Assembly: GCF_001482195.1 (NCBI RefSeq)
Contig: NZ_KQ759763.1
Span: 3,106,868 to 3,170,867 of the forward strand
DNA from: Luteimonas abyssi
GTDB taxonomy: Bacteria > Pseudomonadota > Gammaproteobacteria > Xanthomonadales > Xanthomonadaceae
Direction of reading: 5' to 3'
Length of the DNA: 64,000 nucleotides
This document shows positions 48,324 to 58,253 of this stretch, one piece after another. The position numbers and the translations under genes are program-made. Below the pieces are notes generated by a model. The model had not been told where the DNA came from. It saw only the letters and a list, made by a program, of their open reading frames with translations, and searched no databases. Position 1 is the first letter of the stretch. Every line of letters starts with the position of its first letter.

Positions 48324-49157
48324 ATGCATCCAGCGCTGCCCGCGACCATCGCTTCGATCCTGTCGTCGGCAGGCCTCGGCCTGCTGGCCTGGTTGGGCAT
48401 GTCGATCGTCCTGCTGCACGCCCGCGCCGATCTGGCATCCGCACTGCACCCCTTGCAGATGTGCGCGCTGCTGATCGGCACCGTACTCGCTGCAGCGCTG
48501 CTCGCCCCGGTGCCGGGCCACCACGGGCGTTCCGCGCTCTCGAGCTGGCGCACGGGCTGGTCCCCGCGGGCAAAGCTGCTCGGCCTGGCCACGCTGGCGA
48601 TCGCCACGACCCTGCTGATCGTCCTGGGCCAGATCGCCCCCAGCGGCGGGCGCGCCATGGCGCTCGGCGCGCTCGGCCTCCTGCTCGCGCTGTCGGCGCT
48701 GTCGGCCGTCGCCGCCATCGCGATGGCCCACACGGTCGACGGCCCCGCACCGGGTCGTTCGCTGGTCCTGCCGATGCACCTGCTCTTCGCGCTGGCCCTG
48801 GGTCTGGGTCTGCTGTTCTTGCTGATGGCCTGGCTGCTGCCGTTCGGCGCCGGCGACAGCGGCATGCTGATCACCCTGACGGTCCTCGGCGCCCTGCTCG
48901 CGGCCTGCCTGCTGCTGTACTGGCGCGACGTTCGCCGGAGCCGGTCCGGCGATGGCCGGGACCGGCACGACGGCGGCGACCGTCCGCTGCGTTACGGCAG
49001 CCTGGCGCTGCTGGTCGCGGTGCCGCTGGCGTGCGCCCTGCTCGCGCGGGCACCGTCGCTGGCGGCGATGCCCTGGCTCGCGCTCACCGTCGGCTCGCTG
49101 CTGTGCGGCGCGATGCTCGAGCGCTGGCGGTTCTTCTCGCAGCCACGCACCCGCTGA
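48324..49157 (+). CDS. Lone DmsC-like membrane anchor protein
   Basis: A 277-residue polytopic protein with about seven to eight hydrophobic segments. It starts MHPALPATIASILSSAGLGLL, and mid-protein SSWRTGWSPRAKLLGLATLAI and the C-terminal AMLERWRFFSQPR resemble the DmsC quinol-binding anchor of DMSO-type molybdoenzymes. No catalytic (DmsA) or iron-sulfur (DmsB) subunit lies nearby, so the electron partner, if any, is encoded elsewhere. Divergence from the family is considerable. The ATG at 48324 is used; an upstream ATG at 48267 is less likely. Confidence 0.6.
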   Translation: MHPALPATIASILSSAGLGLLAWLGMSIVLLHARADLASALHPLQMCALLIGTVLAAALLAPVPGHHGRSALSSWRTGWSPRAKLLGLATLAIATTLLIVLGQIAPSGGRAMALGALGLLLALSALSAVAAIAMAHTVDGPAPGRSLVLPMHLLFALALGLGLLFLLMAWLLPFGAGDSGMLITLTVLGALLAACLLLYWRDVRRSRSGDGRDRHDGGDRPLRYGSLALLVAVPLACALLARAPSLAAMPWLALTVGSLLCGAMLERWRFFSQPRTR

Positions 49158-49196
49158 GGCTGTACTCTGCGCCCATCATCCTCGGAGCTTCCGGAC

Positions 49197-49817
49197 ATGC
49201 ACGTCCCCGCACGCACCTCCCTCCCGCACCGCATCCGCCGCCCCCTGCTCGCCGCCTGCGTGGCCACGGTCCTGGCCGCCTGCAGCACCACGGTGCCGCT
49301 GCCGGACACCGGCAACATGACGCCGGTCGAGACGCTGCGCGTCAGCGCGACGGGCGCCATCACGGCGGTCGATGCCGCACGGCGGGTGATCACCGTGCAA
49401 CGCGACAACGGCGAGACGCTGCAGCTGCAGCTCGATCCGGCGATCCAGAACGTCGACCGGCTCGAGGTCGGCGACAACGTGTCGCTGGACTACATGCTGG
49501 CCGTTGCCGCCGACATCCAGCCGGCCGGCAGCCTGCGCCCGGGTGCGTATCTGCAGGAAGACCAGGGCCCGGCGACCGGACCCGGTGGGCGCCCCGAGCG
49601 CCATGCGGCCGAGCGCGTGACCCTGGTCGCGCCGATCCTGGCCGTGGACACCGGCGCGAACACGCTGACCGTCGAAGCGCCGAACAAGCGTCCGGTGACG
49701 CTGTCGGTGCCCGATCCCGCGCACCAGGCCGCCCTGCCGGACCTGCGCGTGGGCGACCTGCTGCGCGTCACCTTCACCGAAGCGGTGGCGATCGAGGTCC
49801 GACCCTCCGGCGGCTGA
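49197..49817 (+). CDS. Lipoprotein of unknown function
   Basis: A 206-residue lipoprotein (LLAACVATVLAAC lipobox, ATG at 49197). The mature part contains two similar beta-rich repeats: one with TGAITAVDAARRVITVQRDNGETLQL and LEVGDNVSLDYM, the other with APILAVDTGANTLTVEAPNKRPVTL and LRVGDLLRVTF. This suggests a tandem OB-like or PRC-barrel-type fold. No enzymatic residues are visible. A CGGAG ribosome site lies upstream. Confidence 0.7.
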   Translation: MHVPARTSLPHRIRRPLLAACVATVLAACSTTVPLPDTGNMTPVETLRVSATGAITAVDAARRVITVQRDNGETLQLQLDPAIQNVDRLEVGDNVSLDYMLAVAADIQPAGSLRPGAYLQEDQGPATGPGGRPERHAAERVTLVAPILAVDTGANTLTVEAPNKRPVTLSVPDPAHQAALPDLRVGDLLRVTFTEAVAIEVRPSGG

Positions 49818-49995
49818 TCCCTATCGTCCTGGGGACGCGGTCGATCCGCTTCGACCGCCCGCCCCGTCGAGCCCGCTCCGCCCCGTCGCTCCGCGCCCGA
49901 CGGGGCCGCGTCCGTGCGCCGCGAACGGCGTGGGCGCACGGCGCACCAGGGCCTCGCCACCGGGATCTCGGATCGCCGTGGAACGGCCGCCCGGC

Positions 49996-50025
49996 TTGCC
50001 ACGGGATGCGGCAGCGCGTCATAAT
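49996..50025 (+). promoter_or_regulatory. Sigma-70-type promoter candidate for the first DUF481-type gene
   Basis: A -35-like ttgcca (49996-50001) and a -10-like cataat (50020-50025) are separated by 18 bp, about 36 bp upstream of the ATG at 50062. A strong gagga ribosome site lies at 50051-50055, 6 nt before the ATG. In this GC-rich setting the pair stands out. Confidence 0.6.
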
Positions 50026-50061
50026 CCCACGGCCTGTAAACGCTTCCATCGAGGAATTGCC

Positions 50062-50754
50062 ATGTTCCCGGGTTGGTGGCTCGCTCTGGTCGGGCTCCCC
50101 GTGTTCACCCAGCCGCTTCCCGAAGCGCCGGTCATGCCGGCGCCGATCGCGCTCGTCGGCGGCCAGGTGCCATTGCGCTCCCCTTGCTTCAGCCTGGTCT
50201 GCCGCGATGCGGAGTGGACTGGCCAGCGACCACGCGCCGTGGCCCTCCCGCCTCCTCCCGGCACCCCCGCACGCCTGAAGCGGCAACAGGTGGCCGCGCA
50301 ACGGCTGCGCGACAAGCGCCTGATCGCCCTGTACGCCCCCTCGGCGGCGCGCGACCGGATGATCGGTTACGCACGCAACTGGCGTGTCGACACCACGTAT
50401 CGACTCGACGCGATCCGCGAGGAAGCGACCAGCCTGCAGGTCGAGGTGGGCACCGGATACCGCATCGAGCCCTATACCGACTTCGGCACCGCCGTCCCCG
50501 GCATGGTCGCGCGCGGTGGTTTCCGTCTGAACCAGCGCTTCGGCGATTTCGCCCAATGGAGCCAGCGCGTGCTGTTCGAGACCGGCCGCGAGAACACGTA
50601 CGTACGGCAGACGATCGGCCTGGATCTGTTCCTGCTCGAGCACTGGACGCTGACGTCCAACCTAGAGGTCTGGCACGACACCGCCGGCAACGGCGGCGAC
50701 GGTCAGACCGAGCAGCAGCACTCGTTCGACCTGCGCTACACCCGCCGCTTCTGA
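50062..50754 (+). CDS. DUF481-like outer membrane protein (short form)
   Basis: A 230-residue exported protein. The first 60 residues contain a weak signal-like start (WWLALVGLPVFTQPL), then a Cys pair (SPCFSLVCRD). The C-terminal half has alternating beta-strand patterns (SLQVEVGTGYRIEPYTDFG to HWTLTSNLEVWHDTAGNGGDG) and ends in the RYTRRF aromatic C-terminus typical of outer-membrane barrels. It is partly similar to the next gene but lacks the N-terminal DUF481 strands, so it may be a truncated relative. Preceded by a promoter candidate. Confidence 0.65.
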   Translation: MFPGWWLALVGLPVFTQPLPEAPVMPAPIALVGGQVPLRSPCFSLVCRDAEWTGQRPRAVALPPPPGTPARLKRQQVAAQRLRDKRLIALYAPSAARDRMIGYARNWRVDTTYRLDAIREEATSLQVEVGTGYRIEPYTDFGTAVPGMVARGGFRLNQRFGDFAQWSQRVLFETGRENTYVRQTIGLDLFLLEHWTLTSNLEVWHDTAGNGGDGQTEQQHSFDLRYTRRF

Positions 50755-50841
50755 CGGGCCATCTGCGCGCAGCGGCTGCACGGCAGGCGCGACCCTGAGA
50801 TCATTACGTCTTCCTTTCCGACGCCTGGAGCGCCTGCCGTC

Positions 50842-51621
50842 ATGTCGTTGTTGCTGTCCGCCCTGTTGCTCGCCCCCGCCCAACCCATGGCACCGTCGAG
50901 TTTCCGCGAGATCGATGCCGTGGTCGAAGACACCGGCTGGACCGCCACCGGCGAGCTGGGCTTCGCGATGGCCCGCGGCAACAGCCGCTCCGAAAGCCTC
51001 AACACCAAACTGGCACTCACACGCGAGAACGAACACCGCCTGCATCGCCTGCGCGGCGCGGCGCTGCGCACCCGCAGCGACGTGACCGGCGACTTCGACG
51101 GCGACGGCACCCCCGAGAGCCGCTACGAGATCACCGCCAACCGGTTCGACCTCGGCGCGTCGACCGCGTGGAAGTTCAACGAACGCAACTACATCGTCGG
51201 CGCCGGTCGTTACGAGAACGACGATTTCTCGCCCTACGAGTACCAGGGCACCGCCTCGATCGGTTACGGCCATTACTTCCTGCGCAACGAGCGGACCACG
51301 CTGCTGACCGAGATCGGCCCCGGTTACCGCCGCGCGCGCGAGTTCGACACCGGCGAGGTCCAGAGCGGCGCCCTGCTGCGCGGCCTTGTGGATTACAGGA
51401 TCCGTCTGACCGACACCACGTCGCTGGTCAACACGCTGCTGGTCGAGGCCGGCGACGAGAACACCTACGCGCAGAACGATTTCGGGATCTCGGTGGCGAT
51501 GACCGAAGTGCTCGCGCTCAAGGCCGGACTGGAAGTCCGCCACAATACCGACGTGCCGGATGCGACCACCCGCAACACCGACACGCTGACCACGATCAAC
51601 CTGGTCTACACCTTCAGGTAA
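50842..51621 (+). CDS. DUF481 (YdiY-like) outer membrane protein
   Basis: A 259-residue beta-barrel protein of the DUF481 family with the motif [23 protein letters not shown] near the N-terminus. Alternating strands ([30 protein letters not shown]) follow, and a C-terminal aromatic YTFR matches BAM recognition. The function of the family is unknown; some members respond to acid or envelope stress. Its stop overlaps hemC by 16 bp tail-to-tail. The signal peptide is short and the start [15 protein letters not shown] fits one. Confidence 0.85.
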   Translation: MSLLLSALLLAPAQPMAPSSFREIDAVVEDTGWTATGELGFAMARGNSRSESLNTKLALTRENEHRLHRLRGAALRTRSDVTGDFDGDGTPESRYEITANRFDLGASTAWKFNERNYIVGAGRYENDDFSPYEYQGTASIGYGHYFLRNERTTLLTEIGPGYRRAREFDTGEVQSGALLRGLVDYRIRLTDTTSLVNTLLVEAGDENTYAQNDFGISVAMTEVLALKAGLEVRHNTDVPDATTRNTDTLTTINLVYTFR

Positions 51622-52520
51622 TCGGCCGCGCCGGCATCGAGCAGCGCGCCGGCCACCGTCCTGCCCAGCGCCTGCGGCGCGTCGCGCGTCCCCATGGCTT
51701 CGGCACGCACCGCACGGCCGTCGTCGGCATTGCCGACGAGGCCGCGCAGGTGCAGGCGCTGGCCGTCGAGTTGCGCGTAGGCGGCCACCGGCACATGGCA
51801 GCTGCCGTGCAGGGTGCGGTTCATCGCCCGCTCCGCCTCCACGCAGATACGGGTGTCGGTATCGTCCAGCGCGGCGGTCAGCGCGACCGTGCGCGCATCG
51901 TCGACCAGGCATTCCACCGCGATCGCGCCCTGCGCGGGCGCCGGCAGCCACTCCGGCGCCAGCAGCCGGTGCCGGGCGCGCCGGCCGAGGCCCAGCCGGT
52001 CCAGCCCGGCGCAGGCGAGCACGATGGCGTCGTACGCACCGGCGTCGAGTTTGGCCAGGCGCGTATTGACGTTGCCGCGCAGGTCGCTCAGCTGCAGGTC
52101 CGGCCGCAGCGCGCGCAACTGCGCCTGTCGCCGCAGCGACGATGTGCCCACCCGTGCGCCATGCGGCAGCGCCCCCAACGTTTCGTAACGCGGACTGATG
52201 AAGGCGTCGGCGTAGTCGGCACGCGCCAGCACGGCAGGCAGTGCGAAGCCCGGCTCCAGTTCCATCGGCACATCCTTGAGCGAGTGCACGGCGCAGTCCG
52301 CCTCGCCGCGCTGCATGGCGACCTCGAGTTCCTTCAGGAACAGACCCTTGCCGCCGATCGCCGCCAGCGAACGGTCGAGCACTTCGTCGCCACGCGTGGA
52401 CATCGGCACCAGCACCACGTCCAGGTCGGGATGCGCCGCGCGCAGGCAGGCGGCGACGTGTTCGCTCTGCCAGAGCGCGAGCGGGCTTTTGCGGGTGGCG
52501 ATGCGCAGCGTGTGAGTCAT
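51606..52520 (-). CDS. hemC: Hydroxymethylbilane synthase HemC
   Basis: A 304-residue porphobilinogen deaminase that builds the linear tetrapyrrole for haem. The dipyrromethane-cofactor Cys is Cys241 in [12 protein letters not shown], and [22 protein letters not shown] and [15 protein letters not shown] are conserved. The ATG at 52520 is used. It lies 44 bp downstream of algR on the same strand, as in Pseudomonas algZ-algR-hemC, but hemD does not follow; a DUF481 gene on the other strand overlaps its 3' end. Confidence 0.96.
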   Translation of the reverse strand: MTHTLRIATRKSPLALWQSEHVAACLRAAHPDLDVVLVPMSTRGDEVLDRSLAAIGGKGLFLKELEVAMQRGEADCAVHSLKDVPMELEPGFALPAVLARADYADAFISPRYETLGALPHGARVGTSSLRRQAQLRALRPDLQLSDLRGNVNTRLAKLDAGAYDAIVLACAGLDRLGLGRRARHRLLAPEWLPAPAQGAIAVECLVDDARTVALTAALDDTDTRICVEAERAMNRTLHGSCHVPVAAYAQLDGQRLHLRGLVGNADDGRAVRAEAMGTRDAPQALGRTVAGALLDAGAADYLKV

Positions 52521-52564
52521 CAGGGCATTATCGCAGGCGCGCGCACGTCCGCGCCGGGGCGGCC

Positions 52565-53296
52565 TCAGAGCAGGCGGATCGCGTCCCTGACCTGGGCCAC
52601 GCAGCGCCGGCTGACCTCCAGCGGCTGCGCCACGTGGCGCAGCATCGCGTGCACCTGGCCATCGTGCCCGCGGCGGACCTCCACCAGCTCGTGACGCGAC
52701 ACCAGGCAATTGCGGTGGATGCGCATGAACCGCTGGCCGAACTCCTGCTCCAGCGATTTCAGCGACTCCTCGATCAGATCTTCGCCGCGGGCGTGATGCA
52801 CCACCACGTACTTCTCTTCGGCCTGGAGATAGTGGATCTCCTCGACCGGGATCAGTCGCAGGCTGCCGCGCAGGCGCGCGCACAGGTGTGTGCGTGTGCG
52901 CACCTCGCCGCCGGTCCGGCCATCGCGGCCGAGGGTGAAGGTGCGCGCCCGTTCCAGCGCCGCATGCAGCCGCTCGGGGCGCACCGGCTTGACCAGATAG
53001 TCGACGGCGGCGGCATCGAACGCGGACAGCGCGTGCGCATCGTAGGCGGTACAGAACACCACCGCCGGACGTGGTTCGAACGTCGACAGGTGGCGTGCGG
53101 CCTCGAGTCCGTCGATGCCCGGCATCGCGATATCGAGCAGGACCAGATCCGCATCGTGCTGTGCGCACGCGTGCAGCGCGGCCTGGCCGTCGCCGACCTC
53201 GGCCACCAGCTCGATCCCTGCTTCGTGTGCGAGCAGGCCGCGCAGGCGCTCGCGCGCCAGCGGCTCGTCGTCGGCGATCACCACCTTCATCGTCAT
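52565..53296 (-). CDS. algR: LytTR response regulator AlgR
   Basis: A 243-residue response regulator. The N-terminal receiver ([16 protein letters not shown], phospho-acceptor Asp in [13 protein letters not shown], conserved Lys in YLVKP) is followed by a LytTR DNA-binding domain (about 140-240, with [13 protein letters not shown] and [18 protein letters not shown]). AlgR controls alginate and type IV pilus functions in pseudomonads; local targets are unknown. The partner kinase lies immediately upstream, with a 4-nt overlap. An alternative start is 2 codons in. Confidence 0.93.
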   Translation of the reverse strand: MTMKVVIADDEPLARERLRGLLAHEAGIELVAEVGDGQAALHACAQHDADLVLLDIAMPGIDGLEAARHLSTFEPRPAVVFCTAYDAHALSAFDAAAVDYLVKPVRPERLHAALERARTFTLGRDGRTGGEVRTRTHLCARLRGSLRLIPVEEIHYLQAEEKYVVVHHARGEDLIEESLKSLEQEFGQRFMRIHRNCLVSRHELVEVRRGHDGQVHAMLRHVAQPLEVSRRCVAQVRDAIRLL

Positions 53297-54357
53297 GACC
53301 GCATCCCCTCAGTCCCCAGCGGCAGTTCAAGCCTACAGGCATAGACGCCGTCCGCCCAGCCGGCGCGCATCGTCGCGCCCCCCCCGAACCGCCAGCGCAA
53401 CCGATGGCCGATATTGCGCTGGGCGTGGCCGGTGCCGGCGGTCGGCTGCTGCGACGGCGGCAACGCCGGATTGCGGATCTCGATGTACAGCGCGCGCGCA
53501 TCCGCACGCAGTGCGATGTCCACCGTGCCGCCGGCCGGCAGGCGCGACACGCCGTGCAGCACGGCGTTCTCCAGCAGCGGCTGCAGCACCAGTCGCGGCA
53601 TCGGCAAGGCCCAGGGCAGCGGCTCTTCGCGCGCCCAGACCACCTGCAGGCGCTCGCCCAGCCGCAGTTGCTCGATGGCGAGATAGCGCTCGGCCAGTTC
53701 CACTTCCTCGGCCAGCGTGGCATGGCCGTCGCCCGCCACCAGCGCGGCCCGGAACAGATCGGACAGATCGAGCACCGCGCGCTCGGCGATCTGCGGATCG
53801 CGCTGCAGCAGGGTGGCGATCATGTTCATGCTGTTGAACAGGAAGTGCGGGCGGATTCGCGCCTGTAGCGCATCGGCCTCGGCGCGCGCGTTGGCGCTCA
53901 CCTGCGCCTGCCAGCCGTCGATGACGTAGAAGTAGCGCAACGCCAGCGCGGCGATCAACGCGGTCACCGCCGCCGAGCCGCCGGTGAACCGCCAGAAGCC
54001 GGGCCAGCCGCTCGCGCCCACACTGGCATACAGGCCGTGCACGATCGCTGCCGCGCCCCAGGCCACCGCAGCGGCGAGCCCGACCGCCGCCACCGCGCCC
54101 GCACGACGCGGCAGCCGCGACACCGTGCGCCGCGAGACGCACAGCAACACCGACACCGCCAGTGCCAGCCACAGCGCGTAGCCGCTGATGCTCAGGAACT
54201 GGGACAGCCCCCAGTCGTGATCGCCGCCGGGCACCAGCGCCACGACCACGATGACCAACTGCGCCAGGCCGAGCATGGCGCCGAGCCGGCGCAACCGGCA
54301 CAGGTCCGGCAACCAGGGTTCGCCCGCGGGCGGTGGGTCCGATGGCGACATCCCCAT
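53293..54357 (-). CDS. algZ: AlgZ-type sensor histidine kinase
   Basis: A 354-residue membrane kinase with four to five hydrophobic segments (about 25-165), then a His_kinase domain with phospho-His in [16 protein letters not shown] and a reduced ATPase domain ([33 protein letters not shown]). It is the unorthodox FimS/AlgZ type and should phosphorylate the adjacent AlgR. The ATG at 54357 (MGMSPSD) is chosen; a second ATG is 2 codons in. Transcribed kinase-regulator-hemC as a run. Confidence 0.92.
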   Translation of the reverse strand: MGMSPSDPPPAGEPWLPDLCRLRRLGAMLGLAQLVIVVVALVPGGDHDWGLSQFLSISGYALWLALAVSVLLCVSRRTVSRLPRRAGAVAAVGLAAAVAWGAAAIVHGLYASVGASGWPGFWRFTGGSAAVTALIAALALRYFYVIDGWQAQVSANARAEADALQARIRPHFLFNSMNMIATLLQRDPQIAERAVLDLSDLFRAALVAGDGHATLAEEVELAERYLAIEQLRLGERLQVVWAREEPLPWALPMPRLVLQPLLENAVLHGVSRLPAGGTVDIALRADARALYIEIRNPALPPSQQPTAGTGHAQRNIGHRLRWRFGGGATMRAGWADGVYACRLELPLGTEGMRS

Positions 54358-54373
54358 GCGCCCGGCTCCGGTA

Positions 54374-55042
54374 TCAGGCCGCGGCGAAGCGCGCCGACAG
54401 CCACGCGCCGAGCGCCACGATCTCCTCCATGGCGACCGAGTGCGGCATCGGGTAGGTCGACCAGTCGACATCGAAACCGAGCGACCGCAACAGCGCGGCG
54501 CTCTGCTCGCCGGCCTGGACCGGCACCACCGGATCCTGGGTGCCGTGCGCCATGAACACCGGCTGCGCCTGGGCGCCGGCGACCAGCGCCGCCTGCGCCG
54601 TGTGTGCGGCGGGCAGATACGTGGACAGCCCGACCAGACCCGCCAGCGGCACGCGGCGACGCAGCCCTGCCGCCAGGGTGATCGCACCGCCCTGGGAGAA
54701 ACCGGCCAGCACGAGCCGCGCCGGCGGAATGCCGCGCTCGCCCTCGCGCGCGATCAACGCATCGACCGCCTGCACGGATTCCAGAACCCCGGCCTCGTCG
54801 GCACGATTGGCCAGATCCATCTCGCGGATGTCGTACCAGGCGCGCATCGGCACTCCGTTGTTGATCGTGACCGGCCGCACCGGCGCATGCGGAAACACGA
54901 AACGCACCGCCGGCCAGTCCTCGCGTACCAGCTCCGGCACGATCGGCGCGAAGTCGTGGCCGTCGGCGCCGAGGCCGTGCAGCCAGAGGATCGTCCAGGT
55001 CGGATCGGGGGCGGTTTCGTGTTCGACGGTGTCGAGGGGCAT
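54374..55042 (-). CDS. Carboxylesterase/phospholipase family alpha/beta hydrolase
   Basis: A 222-residue hydrolase of the EstB/acyl-protein thioesterase type. It has the oxyanion-type HGLGADGHDFAPIVPEL, the nucleophile GFSQGG, the Asp in HGTQDPVVPV and the His in MPHSVAMEEIVAL. These enzymes hydrolyse short-chain esters or lysophospholipids in the cytoplasm. It lies 17 bp upstream of the algZ start on the same strand and may be co-transcribed with it. Confidence 0.92.
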   Translation of the reverse strand: MPLDTVEHETAPDPTWTILWLHGLGADGHDFAPIVPELVREDWPAVRFVFPHAPVRPVTINNGVPMRAWYDIREMDLANRADEAGVLESVQAVDALIAREGERGIPPARLVLAGFSQGGAITLAAGLRRRVPLAGLVGLSTYLPAAHTAQAALVAGAQAQPVFMAHGTQDPVVPVQAGEQSAALLRSLGFDVDWSTYPMPHSVAMEEIVALGAWLSARFAAA

Positions 55043-55247
55043 TGGGCGGTTCCGGACGGGATGCGATCCGGAAGGGTAATGATTCCTGCTCCTCCAGGGC
55101 AGCCCGGCGAGCGGTCATCGCGGCGCGGCGTGCCCGAAAGCGGACCGGCCGCACGCTCGCCCACATACGCGTTCGCCCCGCGTGGCCGCGCCGGCGCCCG
55201 GCCGCCACGGCACCCCGGCGGCCGTCCCGGTCGTCGACGCCGATGCG

Positions 55248-55306
55248 GTCGATCCGCGTGCCGTCGACCCCGTGCCGTCGATCCGCGTGTCGTCGATCCG
55301 CGTGCC
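55248..55306. repeat. Tandem 15-bp repeats next to the opgH stop
   Basis: Four tandem units of a 15-bp sequence (gtcgatccgcgtgcc; the second unit is 14 bp, the third has one change) lie at 55248-55306 and abut the opgH stop codon (55308-55310), where a fifth partial unit begins. The surrounding 265-bp gap (55043-55307) contains no gene. The arrangement suggests slippage-driven expansion at the 3' end of opgH. Confidence 0.75.
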
Positions 55307-55307
55307 G

Positions 55308-57239
55308 TCAGGCCGACGCGCGAGGCTTCGTGGACAGCGCTTCCGACGGATGCGGTTCGGCGCGCAGCTCGCTGGCGCGCACCAGCACCTGCGGCGGCGT
55401 CAGTTCCTCGGGGGTGGCGAAGATCCGTCGACGCTTGAGCCACTGCCCCGCACTGCGCGACGAGGTGAACATCACGATCGGCACCGAGGCCACCAGGCCG
55501 ATGATCACCGGCGACATCCACGCCGCCAGGCCCGGCGAGATGCCCAGCGCCATCACCAGCGCCACCAGGCCGAGGAAGGTCGCACCCGCATAGGTGCGCA
55601 CCAAAGACGACACCGGCACGCTGCCGTCGTCGCGACGCTGCGAGTCCCAGCCCGAATCCTTGCCGGCCAGCACCTGCGCCACGCCGCGGCACTGTACGTA
55701 CATGGTCACCGGCGCCATCAGCGCCGCCAGCAGGGTTTCCAGCAGCATGCTGACGAACGCGCGCCAGGCGCCGCCGCAGCCGCGACGGCGCTCGGGATCG
55801 AGCAGCGTGGCGAAGTAGCCGAACACCTTCGGCGCCAGCAGCATCGACATCGTCAACGCGAACACGTACAGGAAGCGGTTCGCGTCCTGCTGCATCCAGT
55901 AGCGACCCGCCGAGTAGCCTTCGCCCGGCTCCATCGCCAGCAGCGGCAATGCCAGGCCGATCAGCATCAGCAACGCCCACAGCGGCGCGGTGAGGTAATG
56001 GCCGATGCCGATGAGCATGTGCCAGCGGCTCACCCAGTGCAGTCCCTTGGTGGGCAGGACGCCACCGTGCTGCAGGTTGCCCTGGCACCAGCGGCGATCG
56101 CGCACCAGCATGTCGGTCAGCGACGGCGGGCCTTCCTCGTAGCTGCCGCCCAGGCCGGGCACCATGTGCAGTGCCCAGCCGCCGCGGCGCATCAGCGCGG
56201 CCTCGACGAAATCATGGCTGAGTACGTGGCCGTTGAACGGCGTCGGCCCGTTGAGCGCCGGCAGGCCGCAGTGATCGGCGAACGCCTGCGTGCGGATCAT
56301 CGCGTTGTGGCCCCAGTAATTGCTCTCCGCGCCGTGCCACCAGGCCACGCCGTAGGCGATCACCGGGCCGTACACGCTGCCGGCGAACTGCTGCATGCGC
56401 GCGAACACGGTGTGGCCGTTGACGATCACCGGCAGGGTCTGGATCAGGGCGACGTCGTCGTGGCGCTCCATCGCGTCGGCCAGCCGCACCAGGGTGCCGC
56501 CGTCCATCAGGCTGTCGGCGTCGAGGATCAGGAACTTCGGCCAGTCCGCGCCCCAGCCGCGCACCCACTCGGCGACGTTGCCGGCCTTGCGCTCGCTGTT
56601 GTCGTCGCGCAACCGGTACCACAGCCGCAGGCGGTCGCCGAGGCGCTCGCGCAGCGCTTCGAACTCGATCGCCTCGGCACGCTGGATGTCCGGATCACGG
56701 GTGTCGCTGAGCACGAACACATCGAACAGTCCGGCATGGCCGGTGGCGATGAGCGATTCGCAGGTCGCCTGCAGACCGCTCATCAGGCGGGTGGGATCCT
56801 CGTTGTAGGTCGGCATCAGCAACGCCGTGCGCGCGCGCGGCGCCGGCAGCGGCGCACGCGGGTCCAGACCCAGCCGCGCCGGGCGCTTCTGCAACAGCAC
56901 CAGGAAGCCGGCCAGCGTGCTCGCGAACGACTGCACGATCCAGGCGAACAATGCGACGAAGATCACCAGCAACGCGCCTTCGGCCACGGTGATGCCGCCG
57001 GCGCGCAGCAACCACCAGATCTGGTAGGTGGCGATCAGGGTGATCACCGCGGCCGTCCCGATGACCGCACCGCGCCGCCAGGCCATGCCCGCAGGCGTCG
57101 TCGGCAGCCGACCGCGCGGCGCACGGCCCTCGCGCAACGACTGCACCGGCATAGCGACCGGCGCTTCGGGCGGCATGGGGGACGACAGGGCGGCCACGTC
57201 GGGGCCAGGCGCGGGAGGCGTCGGAGCAGTGGGGGTCAT
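55308..57239 (-). CDS. opgH: Osmoregulated periplasmic glucan glucosyltransferase OpgH
   Basis: A 643-residue inner-membrane glycosyltransferase (GT2) that makes the beta-1,2-glucan backbone of osmoregulated periplasmic glucans. Visible features are [30 protein letters not shown] (DxD), [13 protein letters not shown] (the Q/RxxRW motif) and about seven transmembrane segments. Pro-rich N-terminal sequence precedes the first helix. The ATG at 57239 is chosen. opgG, usually the neighbour, is absent here; an EAL protein lies upstream and the esterase gene downstream. Confidence 0.93.
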   Translation of the reverse strand: MTPTAPTPPAPGPDVAALSSPMPPEAPVAMPVQSLREGRAPRGRLPTTPAGMAWRRGAVIGTAAVITLIATYQIWWLLRAGGITVAEGALLVIFVALFAWIVQSFASTLAGFLVLLQKRPARLGLDPRAPLPAPRARTALLMPTYNEDPTRLMSGLQATCESLIATGHAGLFDVFVLSDTRDPDIQRAEAIEFEALRERLGDRLRLWYRLRDDNSERKAGNVAEWVRGWGADWPKFLILDADSLMDGGTLVRLADAMERHDDVALIQTLPVIVNGHTVFARMQQFAGSVYGPVIAYGVAWWHGAESNYWGHNAMIRTQAFADHCGLPALNGPTPFNGHVLSHDFVEAALMRRGGWALHMVPGLGGSYEEGPPSLTDMLVRDRRWCQGNLQHGGVLPTKGLHWVSRWHMLIGIGHYLTAPLWALLMLIGLALPLLAMEPGEGYSAGRYWMQQDANRFLYVFALTMSMLLAPKVFGYFATLLDPERRRGCGGAWRAFVSMLLETLLAALMAPVTMYVQCRGVAQVLAGKDSGWDSQRRDDGSVPVSSLVRTYAGATFLGLVALVMALGISPGLAAWMSPVIIGLVASVPIVMFTSSRSAGQWLKRRRIFATPEELTPPQVLVRASELRAEPHPSEALSTKPRASA

Positions 57240-57437
57240 GGGCACATCGGGAAGGGGGAGGAATCGAGCGAAAGACCGCGAGCGCCGCGATCCGGGCCGC
57301 GCTGCGACCGCCACCCCGGCGACCGCGGGCACGGACGGTGGATGCAATGATGAACACGCGAATGTTCAGTTTCTGTCATCCGATCGCGGAGGGCGCGGAT
57401 GGAAGCGTTTCCATCCCGTCCGCATCGCGCCGGACGT

Positions 57438-58181
57438 TCACAATCGCACTGCGGGCGCGAACTCCAGTGCCGGACGCGCGAACACGAAGCCCTGCTGCAG
57501 ATCGATCCCCAGATCGCGCAGCGCGCGCGACTCGTCGAGCGTCTCCACGCCCTCGGCGACGACGGAGATGCCGAGCTCGGCGCACATGCGCGCGGCGTGG
57601 GCGACGATGGTGCGGCGTGCCGTGTCGCGATCGATCCCGCGCACCAGCCCCATGTCGAACTTGACCAGGTCCGGCTGGAACTCCGCCAGCAGGTTGAGTC
57701 CGGCGAAGCCCGCGCCGAAATCGTCGATGGCGGTGCGGAAGCCCATCCCGCGATAGGCATCGAGGATGTCGATCAGGTGCCGCGGCCGGTCCACGTGTTC
57801 GCTTTCGCCGACCTCGAACACGATGCGCTCCAGCGGCCAGCGGCAACGCCGGGCGGCCGCCAGCGTGCGGCGGATGCAGGTCTCGGCGCGGTAGACGGCG
57901 CCCGGCAGGAAGTTGATCGAGACCGGACACGGCAGGTCGAGCGCCGCGGCATGCTCGATCGCCGCCACCCGGCAGGCCTGGTCGAACGCGTACTGCCCCC
58001 CCGGCTCGATCGCGGCCAGCACCTCGGCGGCCGATGCCCCGTCTTGGCCGCGCACCAGCGCCTCGTAGGCGAAGACGGTGCGCGTATCGAGATCGACGAT
58101 GGGCTGCAGGGCCATGCGGATCGCCGGCGCGGACGCGCCCTCGCGGCAGGCGCCGCAGTGCTCTGGAGCGGTCACGGGCAT
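57438..58181 (-). CDS. Single-domain EAL phosphodiesterase
   Basis: A 247-residue EAL protein that should degrade cyclic di-GMP. The catalytic residues are present: FAYEALVRG, SINFLPGAVY (Asn), VFEVGESEH (Glu), TAIDDFGAGFAGLN (two Asp), VKFDM (Lys), VVAEGVET (Glu) and DLQQGFVF (Gln). No sensory domain precedes it, only a 35-residue tail with a CxxC pair. The start is uncertain: the ATG at 58181 is chosen, a GTG at 58226 adds 15 residues. opgH lies downstream, separated by 198 bp. Confidence 0.88.
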   Translation of the reverse strand: MPVTAPEHCGACREGASAPAIRMALQPIVDLDTRTVFAYEALVRGQDGASAAEVLAAIEPGGQYAFDQACRVAAIEHAAALDLPCPVSINFLPGAVYRAETCIRRTLAAARRCRWPLERIVFEVGESEHVDRPRHLIDILDAYRGMGFRTAIDDFGAGFAGLNLLAEFQPDLVKFDMGLVRGIDRDTARRTIVAHAARMCAELGISVVAEGVETLDESRALRDLGIDLQQGFVFARPALEFAPAVRL

Positions 58182-58253
58182 GCGCCGGTGGGGAATCGGG
58201 CGCGGAGTATGCGCGCCGATGCACACCGGTCGCGTGAACCGCGCCGTTACGCC

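Noticed and set aside
55043-55307. CRISPR-like array in the opgH-esterase gap
   Set aside because: Repeats are direct tandem 15-mers without spacers and no cas genes are present; treated as a simple tandem repeat.
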